64,000 bases of DNA from Pseudomonadales bacterium (GTDB lineage Bacteria; Pseudomonadota; Gammaproteobacteria; Pseudomonadales; Azotimanducaceae): positions 35,288 to 99,287 of the forward strand of contig JAFMIA010000003.1 in assembly GCA_017854255.1 (NCBI GenBank), read 5' to 3'. The translations under genes were made by a program, and so were the position numbers. Of this stretch, positions 63,815-64,000 are shown piece by piece. The notes under the pieces are model-generated. The model did not search any database. It saw only the letters and a program-made list of their open reading frames with translations, and had not been told where the DNA came from. The first letter of the stretch is position 1. Each line of letters starts with the position of its first letter.

Positions 63815-64000
63815 TACAGTGGCTAACCAATCACCTCTGCCACACTGAACTGACAGAAGCCGCTGGCGCCTGACGGCCGCTCACCGTGCGCTGCAACCCC
63901 CCTACTCCCCAAGTGAGACCGCTTGGCTTGGCTTGACTTACCTTAGTCCTATTGATTCCCTGCCTAATAAAATGGGCGACCCTGGGGTTTTCCCCGCAAA
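63815..64000. other. Window end, no gene seen
   Basis: 186 bases with no credible coding sequence. Near the end, CCTGGGGTTTTCCCCGC contains a short GGGG/CCCC hairpin whose context is cut by the window edge. Confidence 0.3.

Noticed and set aside
1..64000. CRISPR array, prophage or IS element
   Set aside because: No spaced direct repeats of the right length, no cas genes, no transposase or phage structural genes; the only recombinase is the chromosomal xerD.

Overview
The window is a chromosomal segment of a gammaproteobacterium with no plasmid, phage or insertion-sequence signature. The lineage call rests on gene order: rpoE-rseA-rseB-rseC-mucD-lepA-lepB-DUF4845-rnc-era-recO-acpS, relA-rlmD-cysM, xerD-dsbC-hom-recJ-prfB-lysS, and ffh-rpsP-rimM-trmD-rplS with divergent ypjD-corB. 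All are arrangements typical of Pseudomonadales/Oceanospirillales-type bacteria. Species cannot be named from sequence alone. Base composition is moderate and even, coding density is high, and many start codons are GTG or TTG.

Layout. 1-6.1 kb: the end of a type II secretion operon (gspN, gspC, gspD) running into plsB. 6.0-9.3 kb (minus): rsmJ-tsaB-yoaA. 9.3-11.3 kb: mobA, a strong bidirectional terminator, a repetitive histone H1-like gene, and adk. 11.3-15.8 kb (minus): relA-rlmD and cysM, whose conserved N-terminus can only be reached from an ATC or ATT codon. 16.1-17.0 kb: a soluble protein with a degenerate receiver and a BarA/GacS-type Hpt domain, sitting where gacS often lies. 17.0-27.0 kb (minus): acpS-recO-era-rnc-DUF4845-lepB-lepA and the envelope-stress operon mucD-rseC-rseB-rseA-rpoE with a sigma-E-type promoter; nadB is divergent. 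28.8-34.3 kb: ygfX-sdhE facing ygfZ, then ung, lysS and prfB with its programmed frameshift. 34.4-41.8 kb (minus): recJ, hom, alaC, dsbC, xerD and an MFS transporter. 42.2-46.0 kb (minus): rplS-trmD-rimM-rpsP and ffh. 46.3-51.5 kb: ypjD and corB facing a large hybrid kinase. 51.7-53.7 kb: leuA with a leucine-rich leader peptide and promoter. 53.7-60.9 kb: gamma-carbonic anhydrase, two Nudix hydrolases, purL, msrC, tadA and an NnrU-family membrane protein. 61.2-63.8 kb: a COG0523 GTPase overlapping a metal-dependent amidohydrolase.

How they work together. Most genes are core housekeeping: translation and RNA modification (tsaB, rsmJ, rlmD, trmD, rimM, lysS, prfB, tadA, lepA), envelope biogenesis and quality control (plsB, lepB, rpoE regulon, dsbC, T2SS, ffh), stringent response (relA), DNA repair and recombination (recO, recJ, xerD, ung, yoaA) and biosynthesis (nadB, cysM, hom, alaC, leuA, purL, adk). 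The parts that depart from the usual pattern are the orphan BarA-type Hpt protein, the non-canonical cysM start, a 7 x 14 bp tandem repeat between rpoE and rseA, a second tandem repeat upstream of rpsP, the leuA leader, the amidohydrolase/GTPase pair, and the absence of pdxJ and thrC from their usual positions. No CRISPR array, defence island or dedicated secondary-metabolite cluster was seen.
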